From an uncultured Steroidobacter sp. (GTDB taxonomy: Bacteria > Pseudomonadota > Gammaproteobacteria > Steroidobacterales > Steroidobacteraceae), in NCBI GenBank assembly GCA_946478975.1, contig CAMLEO010000355.1:1-6540 (forward strand): 6,540 nucleotides of DNA. The letters are read 5' to 3'. The notes beneath the pieces are model-generated. The model saw nothing but the letters and a program-made list of their open reading frames with translations, had not been told where the DNA came from and did not search any database. Position numbers and translations under genes: made by a program. Positions 6,515 to 6,540 of the stretch are shown piece after piece. Position 1 is the first letter of the stretch. The number at the start of each line of letters is the position of its first letter.

Positions 6515-6538
6515 GGGGCCGACTTCCCTGTCGGACCC
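6515..6538. repeat. Imperfect hairpin at the right edge
   Basis: CCGAC (6519-6523) and GTCGG (6530-6534) pair around TTCCCT, and the stem continues through GGG (6516-6518) and CCC (6536-6538) after one bulged A. The window ends two bases later, so a longer element cannot be excluded. Confidence 0.5.
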
Positions 6539-6540
6539 AA

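Overview
The window is GC-rich bacterial chromosome of Gram-negative, proteobacterial character. It encodes an outer-membrane porin of the OprO/OprP family, a periplasmic sulfate-binding protein with a Sec signal, and a trpE preceded by a classic leader-peptide attenuator. The mixture suggests a gammaproteobacterium, possibly near the Xanthomonadales/Steroidobacter group, but that placement is an inference from general resemblance and was not searched.

Layout. (1) Positions 1-1109, minus strand: the first 369 codons of trpE (anthranilate synthase component I), running off the left edge. (2) Positions 1110-1335, minus strand: a complete tryptophan control region. It holds a strong sigma70-type promoter, a 24-codon leader ORF with three consecutive Trp codons, alternative 1:2, 2:3 and 3:4 RNA pairings, and a terminator hairpin with a U-tract just before the TTG start of trpE. 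(3) Positions 1336-1470: spacer between the divergent trp and porin transcription units, with no clear promoter or Pho box. (4) Positions 1471-3972, plus strand: a porin gene and a sulfate-binding protein gene (sbp), 54 bp apart with a GC-rich hairpin between them, closed by a long palindromic hairpin. (5) Positions 4025-4465, minus strand: a small low-complexity protein of unknown function, convergent with sbp. (6) Positions 4543-6387, plus strand: a fused permease-ATPase ABC transporter, divergent from the small protein. (7) Positions 6388-6540: no gene seen, but a run of four inverted repeats.

How the parts work together. The trp leader makes trpE expression depend on charged tRNA-Trp, and TrpE keeps the residues expected for feedback inhibition, so tryptophan synthesis appears controlled at both RNA and enzyme level. 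The porin and Sbp look like an outer-membrane and periplasmic pair for oxyanion (probably sulfate) capture; no CysTWA-type permease lies beside them, so Sbp must use a permease encoded elsewhere. The ABC exporter and the small protein have no evident link to the other genes. I see no tRNA, rRNA, CRISPR array or transposase in the window. The best-supported notable element is the trp attenuator with its possibly leaderless leader peptide.
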